Part shown: positions 52,444 to 62,060 of the stretch, one piece after another
How the letters are laid out: the number at the start of each line of letters is the position of its first letter
Numbering within the stretch: position 1 is the stretch's first letter
DNA from: Oceanidesulfovibrio marinus
Lineage (GTDB): Bacteria; Desulfobacterota; Desulfovibrionia; Desulfovibrionales; Desulfovibrionaceae
Assembly: GCF_013085545.1 (NCBI RefSeq)
Contig: NZ_CP039543.1
Location: 2,294,001-2,358,000 of the forward strand
Direction of reading: 5' to 3'
DNA: 64,000 bases
Notes under the pieces: generated by a model
Database searches by the model: none
Told to the model about the DNA's origin: nothing
Seen by the model: the letters and a program-made list of their open reading frames with translations, nothing else
Program-made: the position numbers and the translations under genes

Positions 52444-53808
52444 ATGCCCAAAGGTCTTGTCTCACGCAACCTGCTCCGCGCCGAACGCTTCATCCGCTAT
52501 GATATGTGGTCGCGCGACACCACGGAGGACTCGCGCTGGAAACGCGCCGCCATCGCCACCCTCAAGTGGCTGATCATCCTCTTTGACGGCGTGAACAAGG
52601 ACAAGCTCTTCCTGCGCGCCTCGGCTCTCACCTACACCACCATCCTCTCCATCGTGCCCTTCCTGGCCGTGGCCTTCTCCGTATTGAAGGGCCTGGGCTT
52701 CCAGAACACGACCTATATCCGCGAGATCCTGCTGGAGGTGGCCGCCGGCCGCGAGCAGATCGTGGACACGATCATCGAGTACATCAACAAGACCAACGTG
52801 AGCACGCTGGGCGCCGTGGGCACGGGCTTTCTTTTCTTTACGGTCATCAGCCTGCTCTCCAACATCGAGAACTCCTTCAATCTCATCTGGGGGGCCAAGC
52901 GCGCCCGGCCCATCGGCCGCAAGATCGCCGACTACGTCTCTGTGAGCCTCGTCTTCCCGGTGCTTATCGTGGTGGCCATCAGCGTGACCGCCACCCTGCA
53001 GAACAACGAGTTCGTCCAGTCCATCCTCTCCTACTCGATCATGAGCAGGCTCTACCTGCTCTTCCTCAAGGCGCTGCCGTACTTCGCCGTCTGGGCGGCT
53101 CTCGCGTTCCTCTACAGCTTCTTCCCCAACACCAAGGTGCGGCTCCTGCCCAGCCTGATGGGCGCGGTCCTGGCCGGCACCATCTGGCAGATCGCCCAAT
53201 GGTTCTACGTAGAGTTCCAGGTGGGCGTGGCGCGCTCCAACGCCATCTACGGCAGCTTTGCCCAGCTTCCCATCTTCCTGGTCTGGCTCTACGCCAGCTG
53301 GGTCATTGTGCTGCTGGGCGCGGAGATGTGCTTCACCTTCCAGAACTTCCGCCTCCAGGACAAGGAATCCAAGTACGAGACCCTTTCCGAGGAGGAGCGC
53401 CAGCGCGTGGGCCTCGCCCTGCTCATCGCCCTTGCCCAGAACTTCCTGTCCAAGGACAAGCCGCCCAGCATGCGCGACCTTGCCGACAGGCTGGAGCTGC
53501 CGCGCTTTCTGGTGGAGGAGATCCTCTACATCCTGGTGGAGGCCGGGTACGTGGGCCGGCTCGAAAACGGCTCCGACGAGACCGTGAGCCTCATCAAGTC
53601 CCCGGACAACATCAGGATACAGGATGTTGTTGACTATTTTACCCGACGCAACTACGCCGGCAGCGACGAGGCCGTGCACGAGAAGTTCCCGAACCTCATG
53701 GATGCGTTCACCTCTCTGCACGGTTGCCTTGCCGAAAGCGAGCACAACGTGACGCTGAAGGAGCTCGCCGCCATGCACAGCGAGTCCACCGCGAAGAACG
53801 CCGGCTGA
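52444..53808 (+). CDS. YihY/BrkB-family membrane protein with extra C-terminal domain
   Basis: A 454-residue protein. Residues about 30-310 are the BrkB/YihY region with six membrane segments (FLRASALTYTTILSIVPFLA, then FLFFTVISLLSNIENSFN, FSYF...LPNTKV and SWVIVLLGAEMCFTFQ). Residues about 320-454 form a soluble domain in which LLIALAQNFLSKDKPPSMRDLADRLELPRFLVEEILYIL looks like a winged helix, as in Rrf2-like regulators. Old annotations call this family ribonuclease BN, which is not supported. It is 59 bases after aor, probably with the next two genes. Confidence 0.85.
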   Translation: MPKGLVSRNLLRAERFIRYDMWSRDTTEDSRWKRAAIATLKWLIILFDGVNKDKLFLRASALTYTTILSIVPFLAVAFSVLKGLGFQNTTYIREILLEVAAGREQIVDTIIEYINKTNVSTLGAVGTGFLFFTVISLLSNIENSFNLIWGAKRARPIGRKIADYVSVSLVFPVLIVVAISVTATLQNNEFVQSILSYSIMSRLYLLFLKALPYFAVWAALAFLYSFFPNTKVRLLPSLMGAVLAGTIWQIAQWFYVEFQVGVARSNAIYGSFAQLPIFLVWLYASWVIVLLGAEMCFTFQNFRLQDKESKYETLSEEERQRVGLALLIALAQNFLSKDKPPSMRDLADRLELPRFLVEEILYILVEAGYVGRLENGSDETVSLIKSPDNIRIQDVVDYFTRRNYAGSDEAVHEKFPNLMDAFTSLHGCLAESEHNVTLKELAAMHSESTAKNAG

Positions 53809-53893
53809 GATCGATCCGGCCGGCCCGTTCCGCTCCGCCCGTACTCTCGCACTCCATACTCTTTCGCCACACGCGCCCAAGGAGCCAGACGCA

Positions 53894-56668
53894 GTGACCC
53901 GAACGCTTGCCACCATGCAGGAGCTCGTGCAGGCCATGCCGCACTACGGAGAGACCGAGGCCATTCTCGCATTCGGCGAGGACGACTCCACCTCCGTGAG
54001 CTACAACGAATTCGCCGCCCGCGTGGACGCCCTGTCCCGCGGCCTGCGCGCCGCCGGCGCCGTGGAAGGAACGCACGTCGCCCTGCTGGCCCCCACCCGC
54101 TGGGAAACCCTGGCTGCCGTGCTGGCCGTCATGTCCTGCGGCGCCACGGCCATGCCCGTGGACATGCAGTTCGGCGAGATGCAGCTTCTCCACGTTTTGT
54201 CCGACGCCAAGCCGATCATGGCCGTGTGCGTGGAGGAATCCGCCGCGCACCTCGACGCTCTGGAGCTGGAAAACCCGCCGCGCATCCTGCGGCTCGATGT
54301 TCCGGAAGACCACCCGGACTCCTTCTTCGCCCTGGCCGACGAAAATGCTCCTGAGCCTCCCCATATCCAGCCGGAGGATACGGCCGCCCTCTTCTACACC
54401 TCCGGCACCACTGGCCCGCCCAAGGGCGTGCCCCTGACCCACGCCAACCTCGCCTTCCAGATGAACGCCGTGGCCCACACCGGCCTCATCGGTCCGGGTG
54501 ACCGGCTGCTGCTGCCGCTGCCGCTCCACCACGTCTACCCCTTTGTCATCGGCATCTTTGCGCCGTTCTCCCTGGGGCTGACCACTGTGCTGCCCGGCGC
54601 GTTCACCGGGCCGCAGCTCGTACGCGCCATGAGCGAAGGCGGCGTCACCGTGGTCATCGGCGTGCCCCGGCTCTACGCCGCGCTCATCTCCGGCGTAGAA
54701 GCCCGCGTGCGCGAGCGCGGCATCATTGCCAAGGCCATGTTCGACAAGCTCCTGGCCCTCTCCATCTGGACGCGGGAAAAGACCGGCGTCTACCTCGGCA
54801 AGGTGCTCTTCAAGTCTCTGCACGAGCGCTTCGGCAAGAACGTGCGCATCACAGCCTCGGGCGGCTCGGCCCTGGACCCCCAGCTCGCAAAAACCATGGA
54901 AGGCCTGGGCTGGCGCGTGGCCATCGGCTACGGCCTCACCGAAACCTCGCCCATTCTCGCCATCAACCGGCCCGGCGCCGGCCGGCTGGATACCGTGGGC
55001 CAGGCCATTCCGGGCGTGACCCTGCGCATAGTGCCCATGGGCGCGCAGGAGGACGACGAGGAGCAGTCCGGCAAGAACACCGACGCCCAGGGCGAGGTGC
55101 ACGCCAGCGGCCCCGGCGTGTTCCACGGCTACCGCGATCTGCCCGAGAAGACCGAGGAAGCGCTCTACACCGACGAGGACGGCACGCTCTGGTTCCGTAC
55201 TGGCGACCTCGGCTCCATCGAGGACGACGGCTTTCTCAAGCTCTTTGGCCGCGCCTCCACCCTGATCGTCACCCAGGGCGGGGAGAACGTGCAGCCCGAG
55301 CCCATCGAGTCCGCCCTGGACGAGCACCCGGCCATTGCCGAGTCCGGCGTGCTGGAGCATGACGGCAAGCTCGCCGCCGTGCTGGTGCCCGAGGAAAAGG
55401 AAGTGCGCGCCATGCGCTCCGACCCCATGGAGGTTATGCGCGAGGCCGTGACCGTGGTTTCCCGCTCGCTGCCCTCGTACATGCGGCCCACGGAGCTGGC
55501 CCTCTCGCGCGAGCCCATCCCCCGTACGCGCCTGGGCAAGATCCGCCGCCATCTGCTGGTGGAGCTGTTCGAGCGCGCCCGCGCCGGCGAGGCGGACAAG
55601 GAGCCGGAGTCCCAGCAGCCCATGGCCTACGAAAAGATGACGCTGGAGGACCAGGCCCTGCTCGACGATCCGGCCGCACGTAAGGTCTGGAATCATCTGG
55701 CCGAGAAGCACCCCCCCGCCGGCCTCAAGCCGGACACGCACCTGCAAATCGAGCTCGGCGTGGACTCCCTGGAGTGGCTCACCCTGACGCTGGAGATACG
55801 CTCACTGACCGGCATCGAGCTTTCCGAGGAGGACTCCGCCAGGGTGGAGACCGTGCGCGACCTGTTGACCGTGGTGAAGGAAGGCGAGGTGAACGGTGGG
55901 GCCGTCATGGGTGCGGCGCCGGCCCGGCGCGAGAACCCCGTGACCAACCCGGACGCCTATCTGACCGATGAGGACAAGCAGTACCTGGAACCCATCAAGC
56001 CCTGGCAACGCTGGATTGCGCGGTTCATGTTCCACTTCGTGGGCTCCCTGTTCAAGATATTCTTCCGGCTGGAGGTCCGCGGCCTGGAGAACCTCAAAAC
56101 CTGCGGCCAGTGCGTGGTTACGCCCAACCACGTGAGCTACCTCGACCCATTCGCCGTGATCTCGGCCATGAACTTTCGCACCTTCCTGCGCTTCCAGTTC
56201 GCGGCCTGGACCGGCGCGGCCTTCGCCAACCGCTTCAACAGCTTCTTTGCGCGCCTGGCCCGCGCCGTGCCCATCGACCCGGACCGCGGCGTGGCCACCT
56301 CCCTGGCCCTGGGCTCCGCCGTCCTGGCAGAGGGCTCGTCCATGGTCTGGTTCCCGGAGGGCGTGCGCTCCCGCACCGGCCAGATGCGCGAGTTCCGCCC
56401 CGGCCTGGGCCTGCTGCTCAAGCAGCATGGCGTGGCCATGATCCCCACCTACGTGGACGGCACGCGGGAGGCCATGCCCGTGGGACGCTTCCTCCCCAAA
56501 CGCGCCAAGATCACCGTGGTCTTCGGCGCGCCCGTGAGCACGGCCGAGCTGCTGGCCAACGCGCCCAACGGCAGCACGCCCATCCAGGAGCGCATCATGA
56601 GCGGCCTGCGCGATCGCGTGGCCGCCCTGGGCAAGGCGTTGCATGACGAGCGCGGAGACAACGCGTGA
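53894..56668 (+). CDS. Fusion of AMP-dependent acyl ligase, acyl carrier and PlsC acyltransferase
   Basis: A 924-residue three-part protein. Residues about 25-560 form an AMP-binding ligase (ALFYTSGTTGPPKGVPL at 166-182; GYGLTETSP; TGDLGSIEDDGFLKLFGR). Residues about 580-660 look like an acyl carrier domain with LGVDSLEWL, where Ser about 624 would take phosphopantetheine. Residues about 690-924 are a PlsC acyltransferase: NHVSYLDP at about 744 (NHx4D motif), FPEGVRSRTGQ at about 819 and IPTYVDGTREAMP. It resembles Aas (acyl-ACP synthetase/2-acyl-GPE acyltransferase) with the domains in reverse order and a built-in carrier. Suggested role: lysophospholipid re-acylation. GTG start with AAGGAG 9 bases upstream. 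Confidence 0.92.
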   Translation: MTRTLATMQELVQAMPHYGETEAILAFGEDDSTSVSYNEFAARVDALSRGLRAAGAVEGTHVALLAPTRWETLAAVLAVMSCGATAMPVDMQFGEMQLLHVLSDAKPIMAVCVEESAAHLDALELENPPRILRLDVPEDHPDSFFALADENAPEPPHIQPEDTAALFYTSGTTGPPKGVPLTHANLAFQMNAVAHTGLIGPGDRLLLPLPLHHVYPFVIGIFAPFSLGLTTVLPGAFTGPQLVRAMSEGGVTVVIGVPRLYAALISGVEARVRERGIIAKAMFDKLLALSIWTREKTGVYLGKVLFKSLHERFGKNVRITASGGSALDPQLAKTMEGLGWRVAIGYGLTETSPILAINRPGAGRLDTVGQAIPGVTLRIVPMGAQEDDEEQSGKNTDAQGEVHASGPGVFHGYRDLPEKTEEALYTDEDGTLWFRTGDLGSIEDDGFLKLFGRASTLIVTQGGENVQPEPIESALDEHPAIAESGVLEHDGKLAAVLVPEEKEVRAMRSDPMEVMREAVTVVSRSLPSYMRPTELALSREPIPRTRLGKIRRHLLVELFERARAGEADKEPESQQPMAYEKMTLEDQALLDDPAARKVWNHLAEKHPPAGLKPDTHLQIELGVDSLEWLTLTLEIRSLTGIELSEEDSARVETVRDLLTVVKEGEVNGGAVMGAAPARRENPVTNPDAYLTDEDKQYLEPIKPWQRWIARFMFHFVGSLFKIFFRLEVRGLENLKTCGQCVVTPNHVSYLDPFAVISAMNFRTFLRFQFAAWTGAAFANRFNSFFARLARAVPIDPDRGVATSLALGSAVLAEGSSMVWFPEGVRSRTGQMREFRPGLGLLLKQHGVAMIPTYVDGTREAMPVGRFLPKRAKITVVFGAPVSTAELLANAPNGSTPIQERIMSGLRDRVAALGKALHDERGDNA

Positions 56669-57969
56669 GCCGGTACGCCACCCGGAAGGAGATGGTCGCC
56701 TGGGCGCTGTACGACTGCTCCAACAACGGCTTCGTCACCCCCATCCAGACCTTCATCTTCGCCGCGTACTTCACCAAGGCCGTGGCCGAGAACCCGGCTA
56801 TCGGCTCGGCCATGTGGGGCAACATGATCAGCCTGGCCGGGCTGGTCGTGGCCCTGGGCGGACCGCTGCTCGGAGCCGTGGCCGACCGCGCCGGCCGGCG
56901 CAAACCATGGATCGGCGTCTTCACCGCCCTGTGCATCGCGGCCACGTTCAGCCTCTGGTTCGTCAAGCCGGACCCGGCCTTCGCCATGCTGGCCCTCGTG
57001 GGCGTGTGCATCGGCACCATCGGCTCGGAGTACGCGCTGATCTTCTACAACACCATGCTCTCGGACCTGGTGCCCAACGAGCGCACCGGCCGGTGGTCCG
57101 GCTGGGGCTGGGCATCCGGCTACATCGGCGGCCTCGCCTGCCTGCTGCTCGCCTTCTTCCTGCTCGTGGGGGACAACCCGCTCATCCCTATAGGCACGGG
57201 GGACGCGGCCAATGTACGCGCCACGGTCTTTCTGGCCGGAGGCTGGTACCTCATCTTTGCGCTACCGCTCTTCCTGTTCACGCCGGACACCCCGGCCACG
57301 GGCACACCGCTTATTCAGGCCGCCGGCCAGGGGCTTACGCAACTCAAGGAGTCCTTCTCCCACGTGCGGCGCTACAAGCACATCGTGCGCTTTCTCATCG
57401 CCCGCATGATCTATAACGATGGCCTGGCCACCACCTTCGCATTCGGCGGCATCTACGCGGCCGGAGTCTTCGGCATGAGCGCCAAAGAGGTGCTGATCTT
57501 CGGCATTGTCCTCAACGTGGCTGCCGGGCTGGGCGCCTTCGCCTTTGCCTGGGTGGATGACTGGATCGGTCCCAAGCCCACCATCCTGCTCTCCCTCGTG
57601 GGGCTGCTCGTGCCGGGCACCATCATGCTCTTCATCACGTCCAAGCTCTGGTTCCTCGTGGTGGGCTGCGTGCTCGGCCTGTTCTTCGGCCCGGTGCAGT
57701 CGGCCAGCCGCTCCTACCTGGCGCGCACCGCACCGCCCGAGCTGCGCAGCCAGTTCTTCGGGCTCTTCGCCCTGTCCGGCAAGCTCACGTCCTTTGCAGG
57801 CCCGCTCCTGGTGGGCTGGCTCACGTATCTTTCGGGCAGCCAGCGGGTGGGCATGTCCACGGTCATCTTCCTCTTTTTCGCCGGCGGGGTTATGATGCTT
57901 ACAGTGCCCACGGCCGCGCACGTCCGCGAGGAAGTTGCCGAGGGAAACCCGGCCGACTCCCCGCAATAA
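56665..57969 (+). CDS. MFS transporter (UMF1/Atg22-like)
   Basis: A 434-residue transporter with 12 predicted membrane segments. The N-terminal WALYDCSNNGFVTPIQTFIF and GPLLGAVADRAGRRKPWIG are typical of the UMF1 branch of the major facilitator superfamily. The second half has a similar loop (FGLFALSGKLTSFAGPLLVG). The substrate is unknown. Its GTG start overlaps the stop codon of the acyltransferase fusion by 4 bases, so the two are coupled; a lysophospholipid- or lipid-related cargo is possible because LplT-Aas pairs exist elsewhere, but that is analogy only. Confidence 0.87.
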   Translation: MSRYATRKEMVAWALYDCSNNGFVTPIQTFIFAAYFTKAVAENPAIGSAMWGNMISLAGLVVALGGPLLGAVADRAGRRKPWIGVFTALCIAATFSLWFVKPDPAFAMLALVGVCIGTIGSEYALIFYNTMLSDLVPNERTGRWSGWGWASGYIGGLACLLLAFFLLVGDNPLIPIGTGDAANVRATVFLAGGWYLIFALPLFLFTPDTPATGTPLIQAAGQGLTQLKESFSHVRRYKHIVRFLIARMIYNDGLATTFAFGGIYAAGVFGMSAKEVLIFGIVLNVAAGLGAFAFAWVDDWIGPKPTILLSLVGLLVPGTIMLFITSKLWFLVVGCVLGLFFGPVQSASRSYLARTAPPELRSQFFGLFALSGKLTSFAGPLLVGWLTYLSGSQRVGMSTVIFLFFAGGVMMLTVPTAAHVREEVAEGNPADSPQ

Positions 57970-58053
57970 TTACGCGGACTGATCACGCGGTCTGATTGCG
58001 GCCGGTATCGAGCTGAATTTTGCGGACGGACGTTTCAACCACGGAGCCGCCCC

Positions 58054-58533
58054 ATGCGCACCCTGTTCATCTGCCTCACTGGTCTGGTGTTCATCATCAC
58101 CATCATCGCCGCGGCTGCGACATTCCGGAGCGAACACAGCACCACTACGGCCAAGCCCGCGCCCGTGCACGCCATCCCGGTGGCGGACACCGAGCCGGCG
58201 CCCGCTCCTCCGGCGCAAGGCCCCAAGGCTGACAGCGACACAGACTCCCCAGACTCCCTGGATTCTTTGGACAGGGAGGCCGAGGAGGCCCAGCGCGAAG
58301 CCGAGGAAGCGCTGGAAGCAGCCCGCCGCTACGCCGACAAGCTGGGCGAGCACATCAAGAAAAAAGCTGAGGAGTACGGCGAGAAGGCCGGCGACGCCCT
58401 GGCCCAGGAGCTGGACAACCTGCAGAACGAGCTCGACGACCTCAAAGACCGCCTGCACCGCATGGAAGAAGAGTACAACCGCGAGCAGAAGGATGAGCGG
58501 CCGGCGGAACGGGAGGGATTGACGACGATTTAA
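58054..58533 (+). CDS. Membrane-anchored coiled-coil protein, unknown function
   Basis: A 159-residue protein with an N-terminal membrane segment (residues about 3-23, LFICLTGLVFIITIIAAAAT), a Pro/Ala linker (about 30-55) and an acidic coiled coil (about 65-150) with heptad-like repeats (EEAQREAEEALEAARRYADK). I do not recognise a family. The coil should face the periplasm if the anchor is a signal-anchor. It is 84 bases after the MFS gene and may be co-transcribed. The CGGAG before the ATG is a weak ribosome-binding site. Confidence 0.65.
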   Translation: MRTLFICLTGLVFIITIIAAAATFRSEHSTTTAKPAPVHAIPVADTEPAPAPPAQGPKADSDTDSPDSLDSLDREAEEAQREAEEALEAARRYADKLGEHIKKKAEEYGEKAGDALAQELDNLQNELDDLKDRLHRMEEEYNREQKDERPAEREGLTTI

Positions 58534-58694
58534 AAAATGACTTCGGCATGCACAGAGCGTTTGGGGTCCAGGGGAACCGGGTTCCCCTGGCCGCCGGAGG
58601 CTTCTTTCCATGCCTCGCAATACGCTACTTTACCAGAACGCTACGCCGTCCAGCACGCGTGCACGCGGTGCGATGTTTACAAGGCACCCGCCGC

Positions 58695-59030
58695 CTACTC
58701 CGCCAGAAGATACCCGGCCAAAGCTTCGCGGTCCTCGTCCGACAGCGCCTGTGTCTTTCTGAGGATGCCCTTCATGATGCTTTCTTTTTCCGGCTTGACG
58801 ATCGGCGCGCTGTTGCCGTTGAGATACTCGACCATCTGCTCTTTTTTGCCGCTATAGGCCTTGGCAATCTCAGCGACCGACGGATTGATCGGGCTCGATT
58901 TCTCCATCTTATGACACGACCCGCAGGCCAGCTTCTTGAAGATTGCCTCGCCGCTCTCGCCGGCAGTGCTCATCGATGCGAACACGAACAGCATGGCCAC
59001 TGCACCCAGGAACATGGTGAAATGTTTCAT
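58695..59030 (-). CDS. Monohaem c-type cytochrome (c553-like)
   Basis: A 111-residue periplasmic protein with a signal peptide (core residues about 5-18, cut near SMSTAG) and one haem motif CGSCH in FKKLACGSCHKMEKSS. The remaining 70 residues (AEIAKAYSGKKEQMVEYLNG and LSDEDREALAGYLL) fit the class I cytochrome c fold, and a Met in KESIMKGIL is a candidate axial ligand. It would carry electrons in the periplasm, for example to or from a dehydrogenase or oxidase. ATG at 59030 is 8 bases after AGGAG; ATG at 59036 is only 2 bases from it. Confidence 0.9.
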   Translation of the reverse strand: MKHFTMFLGAVAMLFVFASMSTAGESGEAIFKKLACGSCHKMEKSSPINPSVAEIAKAYSGKKEQMVEYLNGNSAPIVKPEKESIMKGILRKTQALSDEDREALAGYLLAE

Positions 59031-59095
59031 TGTCATGACTCCTTTTGTTGAATCGTCCGCGGGTCTTGCCCTGACTCGCCCCGTCCTGGGGCTCT

Positions 59096-59226
59096 CCACG
59101 GTTGCTCCGAGGGGCTCTGCCCCTCGAACACCCCGCAAGGGGCCAACAGCCCCTTGACCCCTTTCTGGGGTCCGGGGACCAGTGGTCCCCGGCAGGGGGC
59201 GTGGGAGACAGCGTCCCCCGCACCGA
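59096..59226 (-). repeat. Intergenic multi-hairpin repeat, family B, copy 2
   Basis: On the minus strand this reads gggggacgctgtctcccac, then ccggggaccactggtccccgg, then arms around aaggggctgttggcccctt and cgaggggcagagcccctcg. It shares the order GGGGGAC..GTCCCCC-type arm, then a GGGGA..TCCCC arm, then a CGAGGG..CCCTCG arm with copy 1 at 31228-31313, plus an extra hairpin. It begins about 30 bases after the treY stop codon, in the same orientation relative to treY as copy 1 is to gpsA. Confidence 0.75.
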
Positions 59227-59255
59227 CCGTCGAAAACACTCTTCTAACACTAGCC

Positions 59256-62060
59256 TCACGTTCCCAATAGTAGCACAGCGACAGGGAAATCGGCCAGGAT
59301 TTTGCGCACAGACGTGGGAGTGGCCTCGAATTTCTGCCCGGTGAAGGCGTTGGTCCAGGCGCCGTTTGGCAGCCAATCCGAAGTGATGTGCACGCCCTGC
59401 CAGAATCCGGCCAGGGGGAAGCGCCCTTCCTTGGGGACGTTCGCGGTAAAGCGCGGGACCAGCACCATGACGGCCTCGTCATCGCGCTGGCGCACAAAGC
59501 CGAACACGCGGTCGGCGCGGCCGCCCTCGAACTCCAGGGGCAGGTACTCGCCCTGGGCAAAGAGCTCCGGGTGTGCGTTGCGTACGGCCAGCCCGCGGTG
59601 CGTGGCGAAGAGCTTGACCCGGCCGTCCTCGGCCGTGTCCAACAGCTCGGCCGCCAGGGCATCGGGGTGCCTGGCGAACCGCTTTTTGATCTCGGCCAGG
59701 GCCTTGGTCCGCCAGGCGTAGTCCACGGGCCGGCGGTTGTCCGGGTCCACCAGGGAGAGATCCCAGCTCTCCACGCCCTGATAGAAGTCCGGCACGCCGG
59801 GGGCCATGAGCTTGAATGTGAGCTGGGCCAGGGAGTTGACCATGCCGGCCTCGGCGACCTTTTTGGCCAGGGGCATGAACTCCCGCAGGAAGGCGTTCTT
59901 CTTGCGCGCGCTGAGCAGCGCCTCCACAAAGGAGAGGCAGGCCGTCTCGTAGCCCTCGTCGGGCTCGATCCAGTTGGAGTTCTCCTTGCCCTCGCGCAGC
60001 GCCTTGACCATGTACTCCTTGATCCGCTCCAGATAGTCCTCGCGATTCTTGGGCCAGTCAAAGGGCCATGTGGCCAGCAGGGTCTGGTAGATGAAATACT
60101 CGTCATTGGTCGTTGGCTGGGGTCGGTTCCGCACCACGGTCTTCTTGCGGCGGTTGATGCGTTCGAAACTCTTGAGGCCGTCGCGCCAGTCGTCCGGCAG
60201 CTCGGAAAGCACGGCCAGGCGCACGCGGGCGTCCTCGCCGCGCTTGTGGTCGTGGGTGGCCGTGGCGTTCATGGCGTGGGGCCAGTACTTCTGCCGCTCC
60301 AGCAGGAAGGTGTGGAAGGCCGCGTCCGAGACGCCGAAGTCCCAGGGCTCGCCGCCCACCTCGTTGAGGCAGAGCAGGCGGTTGGCCACGTAGAACGTGG
60401 TGTCCTCCACGCCCTTGGCCATGAGCGGCCCGGTGACCTGCTGGAAGCGCATGACAAAGTTGATCCACTCGCGGCGGTCCTCGTCGGAGATACGCTCGTC
60501 GAACTCCAGGAGCAGGAAGCGGTCCAGGAAGTCGAACTCCTTGGATAGCTCCGGGCTGGCCTTCACGGACTCCCGGATGGCCGTGCGGATGTAGACGAGA
60601 TCCGCGGGCCGGAAGGCCTCGTTGGAGATGTAGGTGCGGTACACCGGGAAGCGGATGAGCAGCTCGGTGATGGCGCGCCTGAGCGCCGGGAAGGTGATGT
60701 CGAAGGCGTGGCGGTCCTTGGAGGACACGGAGTTGACGAGCCGCGCCATGTTCTCCACGTCTCCGCCCATGTGCCGCTCCAGAATGCGGCGCTTGTTGCC
60801 GGCCGCAATGTCCTGGATGGCGCGCCGACGGCCGGTGAACCGCTTGTAGATGGTGTCGAAGGCGTCTTCGTTGTCCACATTGACGAAGAAGTTGACGGCC
60901 TTGCCCATGAACTCGTAGCCCGTGGCGCCCTGGATGGGCCAGAACCCGGGCAGGGGCTCGTCGCCGGTAAGGATTTTCTCCACCACGATGTAGGAGTCCG
61001 GCGCGTTGTCGCGCAGCCGCTTGAGATAGGCCGTGGGGTCGTAGAGGCCGTCGATGTGGTCGATGCGCAGACCGTCGAACACGTTGTCCCGGACCATGTC
61101 GAGGATGAGCGAGTGTGTGGAGTTGAAGACCTCCTCGTCCTGGGCGCGCAGGGAGATGAGGTCGTTGATGGAGAAGAAGCGGCGGTAGTTTATCTCCTCG
61201 CCGGCCACCTTCCAGAAGGAGAGGCGGAAATACTGCTCGCCCAGCAGGGCGTCCAGGAGGTCGAAGCGTTCCGGGGTGTCCGGCCCGCGCTCGCCGTTGA
61301 ACCAGGCCAGATTTTCGTCCAGGAACTCGCGTACGCTCTCGCTGGTCTCGTACAGCTCGGCCAGGATGCGCTTGATGAAGTAGACCTGGTGCTGGCGCTG
61401 CTCCACATAGGCGCGCTCCTCGGGCAGGGTCTTGATGGTGTAGAGGAGCCCCATAAGCTTGATGACGTCCGGGTGGTCCAGGCCGAGCTCGTTGGTGAGG
61501 TCGTCCAGGCGGTAGGTGAGCACCCGGGCGTAGGTGGCCAGCGCCAGGGGCAGGCGCAGGTCGTAGTAGCTCACAAAGAAGCCGTCCTCGTCGTAGCCCA
61601 GGCGTATCTCGCCGCGCTCCAGGGTTTCGCCGTAAAAGCTGCCCAGGAACGGCGCGAGCATCCTGCCCTTGAACGACTCAAGCGGGTGATCCCACTCGAT
61701 GTCGAAGAACGGGTAGTACTTGGAGGCCGGACCGTTCTCCAGGAGGTCCACCAGCATGAGGTTGTAGCCGGACACGGCCATGTGGTTGGGCACGATGTCC
61801 TGAATCCAGCCCATGCCTGCCTTGGACACGGCCGAGGTGAGGCGCTTGAACGCCGTCTCGCCGCCCAGCTCCGGGTTGATGGAGGTGGGGTCGCAGACGT
61901 CGTAGCCGTGCATGGAGCCGGGCCGCGCCGTGAAGATGGGCGAGGCGTAGATGTGGCTGATGCCGAGCTCCGCGAGATAGGGCACGATCTCCCGCGCCTG
62001 CTCGAACACGAACTCCGGACAAAGCTGCAGGCGGTATGTGGATCGTGGAATGCGGGTCAT
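59256..62060 (-). CDS. treY: Malto-oligosyltrehalose synthase (TreY)
   Basis: A 934-residue GH13 enzyme that converts the reducing end of malto-oligosaccharides to an alpha-1,1-trehalose linkage. N-terminal PRSTYRLQLCPEFVFEQA, GISHIYASPIFTARPGSMHGYDV, DIVPNHMAV and the catalytic FDGLRIDHIDGLYDP match TreY; AMNATATHDHKRGEDARVR is a further family signature. ATGA at 62057-62060 couples it to the GH57-like gene upstream. The usual partner TreZ is not in the window, so the pathway may be completed beyond the edge. The start is the ATG at 62060. Confidence 0.95.
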   Translation of the reverse strand: MTRIPRSTYRLQLCPEFVFEQAREIVPYLAELGISHIYASPIFTARPGSMHGYDVCDPTSINPELGGETAFKRLTSAVSKAGMGWIQDIVPNHMAVSGYNLMLVDLLENGPASKYYPFFDIEWDHPLESFKGRMLAPFLGSFYGETLERGEIRLGYDEDGFFVSYYDLRLPLALATYARVLTYRLDDLTNELGLDHPDVIKLMGLLYTIKTLPEERAYVEQRQHQVYFIKRILAELYETSESVREFLDENLAWFNGERGPDTPERFDLLDALLGEQYFRLSFWKVAGEEINYRRFFSINDLISLRAQDEEVFNSTHSLILDMVRDNVFDGLRIDHIDGLYDPTAYLKRLRDNAPDSYIVVEKILTGDEPLPGFWPIQGATGYEFMGKAVNFFVNVDNEDAFDTIYKRFTGRRRAIQDIAAGNKRRILERHMGGDVENMARLVNSVSSKDRHAFDITFPALRRAITELLIRFPVYRTYISNEAFRPADLVYIRTAIRESVKASPELSKEFDFLDRFLLLEFDERISDEDRREWINFVMRFQQVTGPLMAKGVEDTTFYVANRLLCLNEVGGEPWDFGVSDAAFHTFLLERQKYWPHAMNATATHDHKRGEDARVRLAVLSELPDDWRDGLKSFERINRRKKTVVRNRPQPTTNDEYFIYQTLLATWPFDWPKNREDYLERIKEYMVKALREGKENSNWIEPDEGYETACLSFVEALLSARKKNAFLREFMPLAKKVAEAGMVNSLAQLTFKLMAPGVPDFYQGVESWDLSLVDPDNRRPVDYAWRTKALAEIKKRFARHPDALAAELLDTAEDGRVKLFATHRGLAVRNAHPELFAQGEYLPLEFEGGRADRVFGFVRQRDDEAVMVLVPRFTANVPKEGRFPLAGFWQGVHITSDWLPNGAWTNAFTGQKFEATPTSVRKILADFPVAVLLLGT

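Noticed and set aside
58537-59051. Plus-strand ORFs (58537-58857 and 58548-59051) over the cytochrome gene
   Set aside because: They are opposite a clear signal-peptide, CGSCH cytochrome c gene; their sequence is not protein-like.
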